Shown: positions 9,574 to 18,942, counted from the stretch's first letter. The stretch is DNA of 64,000 bases from Janthinobacterium sp. 17J80-10 (GCF_004114795.1 NZ_CP035311.1:744001-808000), one strand, 5' to 3'. The notes: generated from the sequence alone by a model not told the origin. A program made the numbers and translations.

Positions 9574-10917
9574 TTACAGGACGTAGCGCGACAGGTCTTC
9601 GTTGATGGCCAGTGCGCCCAGCTTGTCATCGACGTAGGCAGCGTGGATATGCACGGTCTTGTCGGCGATTTCGGTGGCTGAATAAGACACTTCCTCCAGC
9701 AGCTTTTCCATCACCGTGTACAGGCGGCGGGCGCCGATGTTTTCCGTCTTTTCATTGACTGAATAGGCGATTTCAGCCAGCCGCTTGATGCCATCCGCGG
9801 CAAATTCCACCGTCAGTCCCTCGGTTGCCATCAGCGCCTCGTATTGCCGTGTCAGGCAGGCGTCGGTGGAGGTCAGGATGCGCTCGAAATCGGCGATCGA
9901 CAGCGACTCCAGCTCGACCCGGATCGGGAAACGCCCCTGCAGTTCCGGAATCAGGTCGGACGGCTTGGCCAGGTGGAAGGCGCCGGAGGCAATGAACAGG
10001 ATATGGTCGGTGCGGATCATGCCGTACTTGGTGTTGACCGTGGTGCCTTCGACCAGCGGCAGCAGGTCGCGCTGCACGCCGGCGCGCGAGACGTCGGCGC
10101 CGCCGACCTCGGAGCGGGTGGCGATCTTGTCGATCTCGTCGAGGAACACGATGCCGTTCTGCTCGACGTTGTTGATCGCCTTCTGCTTCAGTTCATCTTC
10201 ATTGACCAGCTTGGCGGCCTCTTCCTCGACCAGCAGCTTCAGGGCATCCTTGATCTTGAGCTTGCGTTTTTTCTTGCGCCCGCCACCGATACCGGAAAAC
10301 ATCGACTTGATCTGCTCGGTCATTTCTTCCATGCCCGGCGGCGCCATGATTTCCATGTGCGGTGCCGCCTCGGACACCTCGAGCTCGACTTCGCGGTCAT
10401 CCAGGCTGCCTTCGCGCAGGCGCTTGCGAAAGGTCTGGCGGGTCGCATTGCCGGCCTGCGCTTCATCATCCGGCGCCGGGCTGGCGTGGAAACCGAAGTC
10501 GCGCGCCGGCGGCACCAGGATATCGATGATGCGGTCTTCGGCGGCATCCTCGGCGCGCGGGCGCACCTTGCGCATTTCGGTTTCGCGGGTCTGCTTGATG
10601 CCGATGTCGATCAGGTCGCGGATGATGGTGTCGACGTCGCGGCCGACATAGCCGACCTCGGTAAACTTGGTGGCCTCGATCTTGATGAAGGGCGCATCGG
10701 CCAGCTTGGCCAGGCGCCGTGCAATCTCGGTCTTGCCCACGCCGGTCGGGCCGATCATGAGAATGTTCTTCGGGGTGATTTCGTGCCGTAGCGGCTCGTC
10801 GATCTGCTGGCGGCGCCAGCGGTTGCGCAGCGCAATCGCCACCGCGCGCTTGGCCTTGGCCTGGCCGACCACGTGCTTGTCGAGTTCGGAGACGATCTCC
10901 GGAGGGGTCATGTTCAT
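9574..10917 (-). CDS. hslU: ATP-dependent protease ATPase subunit HslU
   Basis: 447 residues from ATG 10917 ([19 protein letters not shown], matching the family start); a 21-residue upstream extension would overlap hslV and is rejected. Walker A GPTGVGKT is at residues 56-63, Walker B ends VFLDEIDK, the sensor-2 region GARRL is near the C-terminus, and the tail DLSRYVL is the docking peptide for HslV. The I-domain (about residues 110-245) contains a Lys/Arg-rich stretch and [11 protein letters not shown]. HslU unfolds substrates and feeds them to HslV. It lies 17 bases after hslV in one operon and converges with gspC. Confidence 0.98.
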   Translation of the reverse strand: MNMTPPEIVSELDKHVVGQAKAKRAVAIALRNRWRRQQIDEPLRHEITPKNILMIGPTGVGKTEIARRLAKLADAPFIKIEATKFTEVGYVGRDVDTIIRDLIDIGIKQTRETEMRKVRPRAEDAAEDRIIDILVPPARDFGFHASPAPDDEAQAGNATRQTFRKRLREGSLDDREVELEVSEAAPHMEIMAPPGMEEMTEQIKSMFSGIGGGRKKKRKLKIKDALKLLVEEEAAKLVNEDELKQKAINNVEQNGIVFLDEIDKIATRSEVGGADVSRAGVQRDLLPLVEGTTVNTKYGMIRTDHILFIASGAFHLAKPSDLIPELQGRFPIRVELESLSIADFERILTSTDACLTRQYEALMATEGLTVEFAADGIKRLAEIAYSVNEKTENIGARRLYTVMEKLLEEVSYSATEIADKTVHIHAAYVDDKLGALAINEDLSRYVL

Positions 10918-10934
10918 GATGTCTGTCGGTGAAT

Positions 10935-11471
10935 TTATTCGAGGGTTTCGATCACGTGGTTCAGGTTCGTGTAGATGCACAGTTCGCCTGCGATGGTCAG
11001 CGATTTCTTGACGATATCGAGTGGCGCGAGATCGGTGTTTTCCTGCAGTGCCTTGGCCGCCGATTGCGCAAACAGGCCGCCGGAGCCGATGGCGCCGATG
11101 CCGTCTTCCGGTTCCAGGACGTCGCCATTGCCGGTAATGACCAGGGTCGCGTCGCGGTCAGCCACCAGCAGCATGGCTTCCAGGCGGCGCAGCATGCGGT
11201 CGGTGCGCCAGTTCTTGGCCAGTTCCACGGAGGCGCGCAGCAGGTGGCCCTGGTGTTTCTCCAGCTTCGCTTCAAACAGTTCGATCAGGGTAAAGGCGTC
11301 GGCCGTGCCGCCGGCGAAACCGGCCAGGACCTTGCCGTGGTAAAGCTTTCTGACCTTGCGGGCGCTGCCTTTCATGACGGCGTTGCCGAGGGTCACCTGG
11401 CCATCGCCGCCGAGCGCTACGATATTGCCGCGACGGACGGAAAGGATGGTGGTGCCGTGAAATTGTTCCAT
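10935..11471 (-). CDS. hslV: ATP-dependent protease peptidase subunit HslV
   Basis: 178 residues. The propeptide MEQFHG precedes the catalytic N-terminal threonine (TTILSVRR), exposed by autocleavage, as in proteasome beta subunits. The serine/glycine loop [11 protein letters not shown] and the segment [15 protein letters not shown] are family hallmarks. HslV is the two-ring peptidase of the HslUV protease. It has a heat-shock style upstream region (see the two promoter entries). Length is typical. Confidence 0.98.
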   Translation of the reverse strand: MEQFHGTTILSVRRGNIVALGGDGQVTLGNAVMKGSARKVRKLYHGKVLAGFAGGTADAFTLIELFEAKLEKHQGHLLRASVELAKNWRTDRMLRRLEAMLLVADRDATLVITGNGDVLEPEDGIGAIGSGGLFAQSAAKALQENTDLAPLDIVKKSLTIAGELCIYTNLNHVIETLE

Positions 11472-11529
11472 GAGTACCTCAATTTGTGGATGCCGCTATT
11501 CTGCGCTGCGTCCCGGCTAGCCACCAAAG

Positions 11530-11559
11530 AATTGGGGCGGCACATTGAAGCAGCTCAAG
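11530..11559 (-). promoter_or_regulatory. Candidate RpoH (sigma-32) promoter, proximal, for hslVU
   Basis: Read on the minus strand: CTTGAGC (11559-11553), 15-base spacer, CCCCAATT (11537-11530). This resembles the heat-shock consensus CTTGAAA - 13 to 17 - CCCCATNT. It would start transcription near 11522, about 50 bases before the hslV ATG. hslVU is a known RpoH target in proteobacteria; the assignment here is by motif only. Confidence 0.5.
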
Positions 11560-11582
11560 CCGGGCGGGAATGCAACATTGAA

Positions 11583-11611
11583 ATAATGGGGGCCAACGCG
11601 GCGATTACAAG
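11583..11611 (-). promoter_or_regulatory. Candidate RpoH (sigma-32) promoter, distal, for hslVU
   Basis: On the minus strand: CTTGTAA (11611-11605), 13-base spacer, CCCCATTAT (11591-11583). The -10 element is close to the CCCCATNT consensus, better than in the proximal candidate. Predicted start near 11575, about 105 bases before hslV. Lies between the end of the STAS gene and hslV. Confidence 0.55.
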
Positions 11612-11677
11612 GTCGCGCTGCAGGGAAATGCGGCAAGCATCGGCGGAGGAAGAGGCGGGCGGGAAATTCCGCCGGAT

Positions 11678-13072
11678 TCAATGTTTGCGCAGGGTGACGT
11701 GTACCACGTCGCGCAGACCAATCACCTGGAATAATGCCGCTACCAGATAATTAACATTGCAAAATTCAATCGACTTGCCCTTGCCTGCCATGGGTGCCAA
11801 TAGGGACAGCAGTTGGCCTGCAGCACTGAAATCGATGCGCATCAGGTTCTTGCAGTCGATGACTGCGGGATCTTGCCGGTTGACGTAGACATTGATGGTG
11901 TTGATGGCATCGCTGCGACCATCCACCACTGCCGGCATCAGGAACTTCTCTGTTTCATGGTCGGCTATTTTTTCCGGTACGTCGATTGCCGTCGACACTT
12001 TCTTCGGGGCTACGAACGCCGGGGGCGAGACTTCGAACGTGACGCAATAATCAATGCTGGTTTCTTCGAATTCCTGCTCGCGGTTGAGCAATTGCAGGAT
12101 TTCCAGGAGCAGCAGCCAAGGGGCGTCGGTGTCGTCGCGCCGGCCGGTTTCGATGATGGTGCGAATCTTCGTCGCCAGGTCAGGCGCGCCCACCAGGATC
12201 AGTTCAAAGCCGGATTTTTGCAGTTTTTTCAGGGTCGCCAGCAACAGCTCGCAGCCGTCGGCCTGTACTTCTGTCACGCGTGCAAATTCCAGGCGCAACA
12301 CGCCATTCTTTTCGCTCAGCTTCTGGGCACGATCGAGCTGCTTGGCGATGGCGCTGTCGAGCTTCCCGGAAAAAGTGATGGCCGGTGTGGCGCCAGTCGG
12401 CTGGACGGTGCCGGATTGCTGGTCATGGCGCTGGTCGTCCCAGGCCGGGGGGGAAGTTTCGAACTTGGCGGCGAATTCGATGGACAGGTGCTCGAATTGT
12501 TCTTGTTTCCCGGTAATCTGGTACAGGTCGAACAGCATGCGCCAGACGATCTGGCTCTTTTCGCCCAGCGACGCGTCATGGATCGCGCCAAGGAGCATTT
12601 GCTCGACCATGTCGTTTTGTTCGTTGGCAAACAGGATAGCCGCTTCTTCAATAGCCGGCGGTGTTTCCGAGCTTTCGACGACGACATTGCCGGCGCGGGT
12701 ATCGAGCCCGAAACCCGTGGTTTCGCCCAGATTTGGCAAGATGGACGAGGATGTGGCCGAGCTGTTGGCCGGTTGGGTGTCGCGGCCAACGGCGGTTGCC
12801 TTGGCAGGGGCGACTCCTGGTTCAGTGGCCTTTTTGCGCTGGCTGCGTCCCATTTCCGAGGTCATCTCGGATTCGATGGCGTCGATTTTCTCAGCGGTTG
12901 CGCGGGCGGCATCGAGCTGCTGCGCAGTGCGCGCAGCCGTGCGGGGGGAAGCAGGACGCGGGGCGGATGTCCGCCCGGCCTCTGTGTTGGGATTGCGACG
13001 CGAGGTATCCTTGTCAGACTCGGATGTATCCGATTGACGGTCCTTTTTGCCTAAAAACGAAAAAATCCCCAC
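11678..13072 (-). CDS. STAS-domain protein of unknown role
   Basis: 464 residues from GTG 13072, chosen because AGGAG lies 4 bases upstream and the protein then opens GIFSFLGKK; a longer frame from 13126 lacks such support. The first ~130 residues are Ser/Thr/Lys/Ala-rich and probably disordered. A STAS-like fold is suggested by LRLEFARVTEVQADGCELL (about residues 245-300) and again at the C-terminus by VIDCKNLMRIDFSAAGQLL with GLRDVVHVTL. STAS domains act as anti-sigma antagonists or in Mla-type lipid transport and scaffold complexes; nothing here fixes the role. No membrane segment. Located between dksA and hslV, same strand; likely conserved in relatives. Confidence 0.75.
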   Translation of the reverse strand: MGIFSFLGKKDRQSDTSESDKDTSRRNPNTEAGRTSAPRPASPRTAARTAQQLDAARATAEKIDAIESEMTSEMGRSQRKKATEPGVAPAKATAVGRDTQPANSSATSSSILPNLGETTGFGLDTRAGNVVVESSETPPAIEEAAILFANEQNDMVEQMLLGAIHDASLGEKSQIVWRMLFDLYQITGKQEQFEHLSIEFAAKFETSPPAWDDQRHDQQSGTVQPTGATPAITFSGKLDSAIAKQLDRAQKLSEKNGVLRLEFARVTEVQADGCELLLATLKKLQKSGFELILVGAPDLATKIRTIIETGRRDDTDAPWLLLLEILQLLNREQEFEETSIDYCVTFEVSPPAFVAPKKVSTAIDVPEKIADHETEKFLMPAVVDGRSDAINTINVYVNRQDPAVIDCKNLMRIDFSAAGQLLSLLAPMAGKGKSIEFCNVNYLVAALFQVIGLRDVVHVTLRKH

Positions 13073-13427
13073 GTTTCTCCTGTCCCGATTACCCCTGGCC
13101 GCGCGTCGCACCCCGATAGGGGGCAACTGCCAGGTATAGCGCTGGTCATTGCAGACCGAAAACCCTATGGCAATTATAGCCGCAAAGCATATGCCGGATG
13201 ACGATTACAGCTTGACGGGAGGAATTTGTCAAATGAAGCCGGCTTGTTGCCGCATGTTTTGGCATTAGTGCGACAGTTTCCAGCGCAGGCAATACAGCGA
13301 TCAGGGTGGCGAAGGCGTGGGGGGCGAACCGGCCGGGGAGGAAGTGTGCTTGCCCCCGCTGGCGGCGTGATGCCGCCGCCGGCAGGATGCGCCCGTCGGC
13401 ATGGCGCCGGCGGGCGGGTGGCGACGT
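13073..13427. other. Intergenic region between the STAS gene and dksA
   Basis: About 355 bases with no supportable gene. At the dksA end a perfect 6-bp hairpin (GGCGAC/GTCGCC, 13420-13436) has the dksA stop codon in its loop; it lacks a T-run, so it is not a standard intrinsic terminator. Between 13330 and 13420 the DNA is extremely GC-rich with many short CCGGC/GCCGG complementary pieces. The STAS promoter element is at 13173. Confidence 0.6.
13173..13178 (-). promoter_or_regulatory. -10 element for the STAS gene
   Basis: Minus-strand TATAAT, a perfect -10 hexamer, about 100 bases before the GTG start. I see no good -35 at 16-18 bases upstream, so it may depend on an activator or be incidental. 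Confidence 0.35.
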
Positions 13428-13883
13428 TCAGTCGCCGTAGAGTTTTTGCTTGAGCTCGCGGCGCTGTTGGGCCTCCAGCGACAGAGTCGCGGTCGGCCTG
13501 GCCAGCAGGCGCGGGATGCCGATCGGGTCGCCGGTTTCCTCGCACCAGCCATAATCGCCGGAGTCGATGGAAGCGATCGATTGCTGGACTTTCTTGAGCA
13601 GCTTGCGCTCGCGGTCGCGGGTGCGCAATTCCAGCGCATGTTCTTCCTCGATCGTGGCGCGGTCGGCAGGATCCGGAACCAGGACGGTTTCACGCAAGTG
13701 CTCGGTAGTTTCGTCGGCGTTCTTGCGCAAATCCCGTTCGAGCTGTTGCAGGCGTGCTTTGAAAAAGGCCAGCTGCGCCTCGTTCATGTAATCCTTTTCG
13801 CCCATCTTCAGGATTTGCTCTTCAGTCAGCAGGGTGCCCTCGGCAGGGCTTGCAGTAGTCGACTTGCTTGTTTTGGTGGCCAC
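13428..13883 (-). CDS. dksA: RNA polymerase-binding transcription factor DksA, single-cysteine form
   Basis: Start set at GTG 13883 (MATKTSKS), giving 151 residues, the same as E. coli DksA; the frame stays open to 13940, so the start is not certain. DksA binds the RNA polymerase secondary channel and works with ppGpp. The coiled-coil tip carries DPADRATIEEE, including the acidic tip residues. The zinc-finger region keeps only the first of four cysteines (CEETGDPIGIPRLLARPTA then LSLEAQ), so it cannot bind zinc as the four-Cys form does. Cys-poor DksAs are known and function without zinc. The neighbouring COG0523 GTPase is on the same strand upstream. Confidence 0.93.
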   Translation of the reverse strand: MATKTSKSTTASPAEGTLLTEEQILKMGEKDYMNEAQLAFFKARLQQLERDLRKNADETTEHLRETVLVPDPADRATIEEEHALELRTRDRERKLLKKVQQSIASIDSGDYGWCEETGDPIGIPRLLARPTATLSLEAQQRRELKQKLYGD

Positions 13884-14299
13884 TTCGCGTACTTTCGAAA
13901 CGACGGCGGCTTCGATTGACTCGTAAAACCTGCAACGCAATGGTCTGGCTCATGCGTCGGGCTGGTTTTGCCGAATTGCCTGGGGCGTTTGCAGACTTCG
14001 CTGACACCACAGCAATCGAGTTCGCCATTTTGTTAACTGCCGGCAGCAAGTGCGTGCCGGGGAAATGCGCAATTACCGTGTTTCATCACAGGCTTCTTGT
14101 TCGCCGCCTATATTGTTGCCGAATTGACGACGCCTGACACGGTATTTTTCACGGTCACGGATTTTACAGCAGTTTTACTGCAGATTTTACGAACATTGCT
14201 TTTTATTGCAAATTTCGCATCGGAAGGTCGCCGGCCTTTTGGATCAAAGTGTTGCTAAAGAGATATTTTAATCCGCGCTGGCTTTTCCGTGACACGAAG
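13884..14299. other. Intergenic region between COG0523 gene and dksA
   Basis: About 416 bases, AT-richer than the surroundings (notably 14150-14290), with no credible gene on either strand. It must hold the dksA promoter and leader (minus strand). A direct repeat-like pair, TTTTACAGCAG and TTTTACTGCAG, occurs at about 14162-14188. I could not identify a convincing -35/-10 pair or Zur box by eye. Confidence 0.5.
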
Positions 14300-15361
14300 T
14301 TATACCAAACATTGTTGTAAGCCGCCAATAATAACGTCCTTCGGCAAGTCTTTTCCGATAAATACCATTTTGCTTTGACGCTGCTCGTTTTCCAGCCATT
14401 TCGCGCCCAGGTCCGTGCCCATCATCTGGTGCACGCCCTGAAATACCACCTTGCGGTCGCCGCCTGCCATCCACAGGATCCCTTTGTAGCGCAATAACTG
14501 CGGGCCAAAGACCTGGATGATATGGCCGAGGAATTCATCCAGTTTCAGGGTGTCGAACGGGCGCTCGCTGGTGAAGGCGAAGGCCGCGATCTCGTCGTGA
14601 TGGTGATGGTGCCCATGCTCAGGGTGGTTGCCATGCGCATGCCCGTGATCGTGCTGGCAATCGGCGCCGCACTGGTCCCCGTGCGCGTGGTGACTTGCTT
14701 CTTCCGCGCGCAGGAAGTCGGGATCGATTTCCAGCTTGTCGTTGAGGTTAAACCCCTTCAGATCCAGCACCTCGGCAATCGGCACACGGCCGAAATCAGC
14801 GCGGGCGACCGGCGCGCGCGGGTTGATGCGGCGCAGCCGTTGCGTCAGGGCTTCGATGGCATCTTCGTCGACCAGATCGGTTTTCGACAACAGGAGGCGG
14901 TCGGCGAAACCGACCTGGCGCTGCGCCTCTTCCTGGGCATCAAGCTGCTGCATGGCGTGGCGGGCATCGACCACGGTGATGATGGCGTCCAGCATGTAGT
15001 GCGACGCGACTTCATCATCCATGAAAAAAGTCTGCGCCACCGGGCCCGGGTTCGCCAGGCCCGTGGTTTCGATCACCACGCGGTCAAAGTGCAGCGTGCC
15101 GGCGGCGCGCTGGCGCGCCAGGTTGCCGAGCGCTTCGATCAGGTCGCCGCGCACGGTGCAGCAGATGCAGCCGTTATTCATCTCGACGATTTGCTCGTTG
15201 CTGTCGCGCACCAGGATGGCATTGTCGATATTTTCCGGGCCGAATTCGTTTTCGATAACGGCGATCTTGTGGCCGTGTGCTTCCTGCAGGATGCGGTTGA
15301 GCAATGTGGTTTTGCCGGCGCCGAGAAAGCCGGTGAGGATGGTGGTCGGAATCAGTGCCAT
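14300..15361 (-). CDS. COG0523 (CobW/G3E family) GTPase, probable metallochaperone
   Basis: 353 residues. Walker A GFLGAGKTT at residues 11-19, the family's metal-binding CxCC motif (GCICCT) near residue 65, a Walker B-like ETTG, and SKTD as the guanine-specificity motif near residue 160. Between the GTPase and CobW C-terminal domains lies a His-rich loop (about residues 227-258) with clustered HDHGHAHG and five consecutive His, plus two Cys. The C-terminal domain ends near residue 350. Family members insert or mobilise zinc or cobalt (YjiA, ZigA, ZNG1); substrate specificity cannot be read. Follows xerC by 40 bases. Confidence 0.9.
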   Translation of the reverse strand: MALIPTTILTGFLGAGKTTLLNRILQEAHGHKIAVIENEFGPENIDNAILVRDSNEQIVEMNNGCICCTVRGDLIEALGNLARQRAAGTLHFDRVVIETTGLANPGPVAQTFFMDDEVASHYMLDAIITVVDARHAMQQLDAQEEAQRQVGFADRLLLSKTDLVDEDAIEALTQRLRRINPRAPVARADFGRVPIAEVLDLKGFNLNDKLEIDPDFLRAEEASHHAHGDQCGADCQHDHGHAHGNHPEHGHHHHHDEIAAFAFTSERPFDTLKLDEFLGHIIQVFGPQLLRYKGILWMAGGDRKVVFQGVHQMMGTDLGAKWLENEQRQSKMVFIGKDLPKDVIIGGLQQCLV

Positions 15362-15401
15362 GGCGATCGGTCAGTCATTTGTCTTCTAAGGGGATAGCGT
15401 A

Positions 15402-16364
15402 CTACTTCTTTTTTGCGCGCGGATGCGCCGCATCGTACACTTTTGCCAGCCGCTGGAAGTCCAGCGCGGTGTAAATCTGGGTGGCGGCAATCGAGGCATG
15501 GCCGAGCATTTCCTGCACGGCGCGCAGGTCGCCGGAGGATTGCAGCACGTGCGAGGCGAACGAGTGGCGCAGCATGTGCGGATGGACGTCCGCAGGAATG
15601 TCGAGCGCCCTGGCATGCGCCTTGATGCGCATCTGCACCAGGCGCGCCGACATGCGGCTGCCGCGTTCGGTGAGAAACAGCGGATGCGGGTCCAGCTTGA
15701 CCAGCGCCGGGCGCACGCCGATCCAAGCGGTCAGCGCCTGCAGCGCCGCGCTTCCTACCGGCACCTGGCGCATCTTGCCGCCCTTGCCGGTCACCCGCAC
15801 TTCGGCTGCATCGAAATCGATCCAGCCGGACGATTCGTGGCCATGCTCCCTGGCGTAGCGGAGGTCGAGCTGCACCAGCTCTGAAATTCGCAAGCCGCTG
15901 GAATACAGCAACTCGAACATGGCGCGGTTGCACAGTTCGCCGGCGGCATTGGCATCCTTGCGCGGGTTGGCCTGCGCTACCAGGCGCACAGCATCATCGG
16001 CCGACAGCGCCTTGGGCAGCGGCTTGCCGCGCCTGGGCGCCTTGACGCCTTCGACCGGATTGGCTGGCAATGCGGTCTGCTTTGCCAGCCAGGTGTAAAA
16101 GCCGCGCCAGGAAGACAGCTTGCGGGCGATGCTGGCGCCACTCTGGCCTTGCGCATGCAATTGCGCGGCGAACTTGCGGATATGGAAATGGTTCAGCGCG
16201 TCCAGTGAAAATGCCTCGCCGAGGCCATCGGCGCGTGACGCCAGGGCGGACAGTTCCGCCAGGTCGCGGCGGTAGTTGACGATGGTGTGCGCGGCCAGCT
16301 TGCGCTGGGTTTCCAGGCTGTCCAGGTAACTCTCCAGCCAGTCCTGGTTGCCGGCCTTGCTCAC
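15402..16364 (-). CDS. xerC: Tyrosine recombinase XerC
   Basis: 320 residues from GTG 16364 (MSKAGNQDWLESYLDSL), just after the DUF484 stop; the frame continues upstream but overlaps DUF484 there. N-terminal SAM-like DNA-binding domain (about 1-95), then the catalytic domain with Arg in SSGLRISEL, Lys in GKGGKMRQ, the HxLR box (HPHMLRHSF), His in LGHAS and the nucleophile Tyr in ATQIYT. XerC with XerD resolves chromosome dimers at dif. The dapF-DUF484-xerC order supports XerC rather than XerD. Confidence 0.95.
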   Translation of the reverse strand: MSKAGNQDWLESYLDSLETQRKLAAHTIVNYRRDLAELSALASRADGLGEAFSLDALNHFHIRKFAAQLHAQGQSGASIARKLSSWRGFYTWLAKQTALPANPVEGVKAPRRGKPLPKALSADDAVRLVAQANPRKDANAAGELCNRAMFELLYSSGLRISELVQLDLRYAREHGHESSGWIDFDAAEVRVTGKGGKMRQVPVGSAALQALTAWIGVRPALVKLDPHPLFLTERGSRMSARLVQMRIKAHARALDIPADVHPHMLRHSFASHVLQSSGDLRAVQEMLGHASIAATQIYTALDFQRLAKVYDAAHPRAKKK

Positions 16365-16387
16365 CGCGTCCCCATGCCGCCTGCCGC

Positions 16388-17056
16388 CTAGTCGAGCAGG
16401 CAGGTCATGGCCGCGCCGGCGCAGTCGCCAATCCTGGCAAGGAAATCGGTGGCCATGTCGGAAGTGAAGCGGCTGGCTTCGGGCGAGCCCAGCACGAGCA
16501 GGCCGAAGGCTTCGGCGGCGCCGTCGCGGCGCAGCGGCAGGATGGCGACCGATTCGATCGCCTGGGCCTCGTCGATCCAGGAGGCGACTTCGAAATCGTT
16601 GTTGCGCCCGCAGAAGGGGCCGTTCAGGCCATTGGCAAACAGGCGGGCGTCGTCGGAGACATCGGCGGCAAACCAGGTATGGGAAAAGTCTGGCGCCACG
16701 TTCCACAGGCGCAGCGTGGCGTAGGGCACGCCGAAGATGCTTTGCAGGCCGTCGATCAGCACATGCGGCAGGTCGACGTCATTGCGCGCCAGGAGCAAGG
16801 CGCGCGCCCAGCGCTGGAATTTGTCGGCGATTTCGTCGTTTTCGTGGCCGATGCGGATCAATTCCGCCAGCCGCAGCTCCAGTGCATGGTACTTGTGGCG
16901 CAGCACTTCCATCTGCCGCTCCTGCAGCGATACGGCACGTCCCACCAGCGGGCTGGTCAGCTTGACTTGCGCCAGCAAGTCCGCGTGTTCTTCAAAGAAT
17001 TGCGGATGTTCGATGAGGTACAGAGCGACGGATTGGGAATCGAGTTGGGCAGTCAT
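16388..17056 (-). CDS. DUF484 family protein
   Basis: 222 residues. The N-terminal part (VALYLIEHPQFFEEHADLL) is the DUF484 signature, followed by a coiled-coil stretch (VSLQERQMEVLRHKYHALE) and a GAF-like domain (about 90-220). Found between dapF and xerC in many proteobacteria; biochemical role unknown. Cytoplasmic, no membrane helix. It ends 23 bases before the xerC GTG. Confidence 0.93.
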   Translation of the reverse strand: MTAQLDSQSVALYLIEHPQFFEEHADLLAQVKLTSPLVGRAVSLQERQMEVLRHKYHALELRLAELIRIGHENDEIADKFQRWARALLLARNDVDLPHVLIDGLQSIFGVPYATLRLWNVAPDFSHTWFAADVSDDARLFANGLNGPFCGRNNDFEVASWIDEAQAIESVAILPLRRDGAAEAFGLLVLGSPEASRFTSDMATDFLARIGDCAGAAMTCLLD

Positions 17057-17178
17057 CGTGGTTGGGGCCGGAGATCAGTGAAAACCGCAGGGCATGCGTC
17101 CTGCGCAGGGTGCGCACATTGTACATCGTCAATCCTGCACAAATCGCGCATCCATTCTCGCGCATTGAATTTCGCGCA

Positions 17179-18030
17179 TCAAATGTCAATTTCGCCCTCG
17201 AACACGGTGACGGCCGGGCCTGTCAGCATGACGTGGCTGCTGCCGCCGTCCCAGGCGATGGACAAATCGCCGCCGCGCGTGGCGACCGCGACGGGGGAGT
17301 CGAGCAGGCCGCGGCGGATGCCTGCCACGACTGCGGCGCAAGCGCCGGTGCCGCAGGCCAGGGTTTCGCCGGCGCCGCGTTCGAAGACGCGCAACTTGAC
17401 GTGGCGGCGGTCGATCACTTGCATGAATCCGGCATTGACCCGCCTGGGAAAGCGCGGGTGGTGCTCGATGGCCGGGCCATCCTGTTCCACCGGGGCGGCG
17501 TCGGCATCGTCGACTACCTGCACGGCGTGCGGATTGCCCATCGAAACTGTGGAAAATAAAACGGTCTTGCCGTTGATTTCCAGCGGCCACAGGCGGTCTT
17601 CACCTTGCGCCACGGCGTGCAGGCCGGCGGCGTCGAACGGCACTTGCGCAGGCGCCAGAACGGGCGCGCCCATGTCCACGGTAATGCGGCCGTCGTCCTG
17701 CATGGTCGGTTCGATAATGCCGGACATGGTCTCGACACGGATGGCGCGCTTGTCGGTCAGTCCCTTGTCGATGACGAACTTGACGAAGGCGCGCGCGCCA
17801 TTGCCGCACTGTTCGACCTCGCCGCCATCGGCATTGAAAATGCGATAACGGAAGTCGACCCCGGGGGTTTGCGATTTTTCGATCACCAGCATCTGGTCGG
17901 CACCCACGCCGAAGCGGCGGTCGCCCAGGGCCTGCCATTGCGCGGGCGTGAACGCGATGTCCTGGTGGATGGCGTCGAGCACGACAAAGTCGTTGCCGGC
18001 GCCGTGCATTTTGGTGAATTTGATTTTCAT
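17179..18030 (-). CDS. dapF: Diaminopimelate epimerase
   Basis: 283 residues with start at ATG 18030 ([15 protein letters not shown]), the invariant family opening; ten upstream residues in frame are rejected. Converts LL- to meso-diaminopimelate for lysine and peptidoglycan. The two catalytic cysteines lie in EQCGNGARA (near residue 80) and LACGTGACA (near residue 225). Length is standard. A 122-base gap separates it from DUF484. Confidence 0.98.
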   Translation of the reverse strand: MKIKFTKMHGAGNDFVVLDAIHQDIAFTPAQWQALGDRRFGVGADQMLVIEKSQTPGVDFRYRIFNADGGEVEQCGNGARAFVKFVIDKGLTDKRAIRVETMSGIIEPTMQDDGRITVDMGAPVLAPAQVPFDAAGLHAVAQGEDRLWPLEINGKTVLFSTVSMGNPHAVQVVDDADAAPVEQDGPAIEHHPRFPRRVNAGFMQVIDRRHVKLRVFERGAGETLACGTGACAAVVAGIRRGLLDSPVAVATRGGDLSIAWDGGSSHVMLTGPAVTVFEGEIDI

Positions 18031-18075
18031 GCAGCGATTATAGCCGCGCGCCTGCGGCATTGCCCACCCAGGACA

Positions 18076-18942
18076 CTAGCCGTAGAAGCCTGGCTCGCCC
18101 GCCGGGCGGGTCTTGAAGCGCTTGTGCGTCCAGAAATACTCGGCCGGCGCTTCGCGCACGCGCGCTTCGATAAAGGCGTTCATGCGGCGGGTAGCGTCAA
18201 GCAAGTCGTCGCCCGGAAAATCCGGTACGGGCGGGAAGAATTTGACCTGCCAGCCGCGGTAGCCGGGCAGGAAGGTAGCGACCACCGGGATGACCTTGGC
18301 GCCGGTGGTCGCGGCAATGCGTGCAGGCGCGGTCAGGGTCGCGGCGGGAACGCCGAAAAACGGCACAAATTCCGCATCCTTGATGCCGAAATCCATGTCG
18401 GGGAGCATGAAGTAGGGCAGGCCGTCGCGCATGGCGCGCAGGATGGGCTTGACGCCTTCGGCGCGGCTGAGCAGCTTGATCGGGCGAAAGCGCGTACGGC
18501 CGCGGCGCAAGGCGGCATCGGCGACCTTGTTGCGCTGCTCCATGTAGATCGAACACAGCGACGTCTCCAGCAGTACCGCTACCCCGGCCACATCGAGGCA
18601 AACGAAATGCGGGCACAGCAGGATGGTCGGGCCGGCCTGGATCTGCGCAAGCGGCACGCCCGGTTCGACCCGGATCAGGCGTCGCAGGCGCGCTTCCGGT
18701 GCCCACCAGAGGATGCCGCGTTCAAGAATGCTGCGCGTGTAGGCCTGGAAGTGCCGGCGGGCGACGGCGCGTCGTTGCCGTTCCGGCACTTCCGGCATGC
18801 ACATGGCCAGGTTAGTCAAGGCAATGCGGCGGCGCTTGCCGATAAGAATGTAAAGCACGGTGCCGACGGCCTCCCCCAAGCGCCCCAATAGCGGCAATGG
18901 CAGCCAGTGCAGCAGCCACATCAATGCCAGAAGCAATCTCAT
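18076..18942 (-). CDS. Lipid A biosynthesis-type lysophospholipid acyltransferase (second of pair)
   Basis: 288 residues. An N-terminal hydrophobic anchor (LLLALMWLLHWLPLPLLG) precedes the LPLAT domain. The catalytic H-x4-D motif is HFVCLD near residue 110, and the downstream segment GVKPILRAMRDGLPYFMLPDMDFG and the terminal EYFWTHKRFKTRP are typical of HtrB/LpxL-LpxM proteins, which add secondary acyl chains to lipid A on the inner face of the membrane. Start ATG 18942 overlaps the preceding paralog by 4 bases. Which acyl position each acts on is not evident. It ends 46 bases before dapF. Confidence 0.9.
   Translation of the reverse strand: MRLLLALMWLLHWLPLPLLGRLGEAVGTVLYILIGKRRRIALTNLAMCMPEVPERQRRAVARRHFQAYTRSILERGILWWAPEARLRRLIRVEPGVPLAQIQAGPTILLCPHFVCLDVAGVAVLLETSLCSIYMEQRNKVADAALRRGRTRFRPIKLLSRAEGVKPILRAMRDGLPYFMLPDMDFGIKDAEFVPFFGVPAATLTAPARIAATTGAKVIPVVATFLPGYRGWQVKFFPPVPDFPGDDLLDATRRMNAFIEARVREAPAEYFWTHKRFKTRPAGEPGFYG

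Noticed and set aside
11813-13054. 413-codon plus-strand frame opposite the STAS gene
   Set aside because: No ribosome-binding site or domain; the minus-strand gene has AGGAG and a plausible start.
14620-14700. Dense CATG/ATGG repeats in the COG0523 gene as a DNA element
   Set aside because: They encode the His-rich metal loop in frame.
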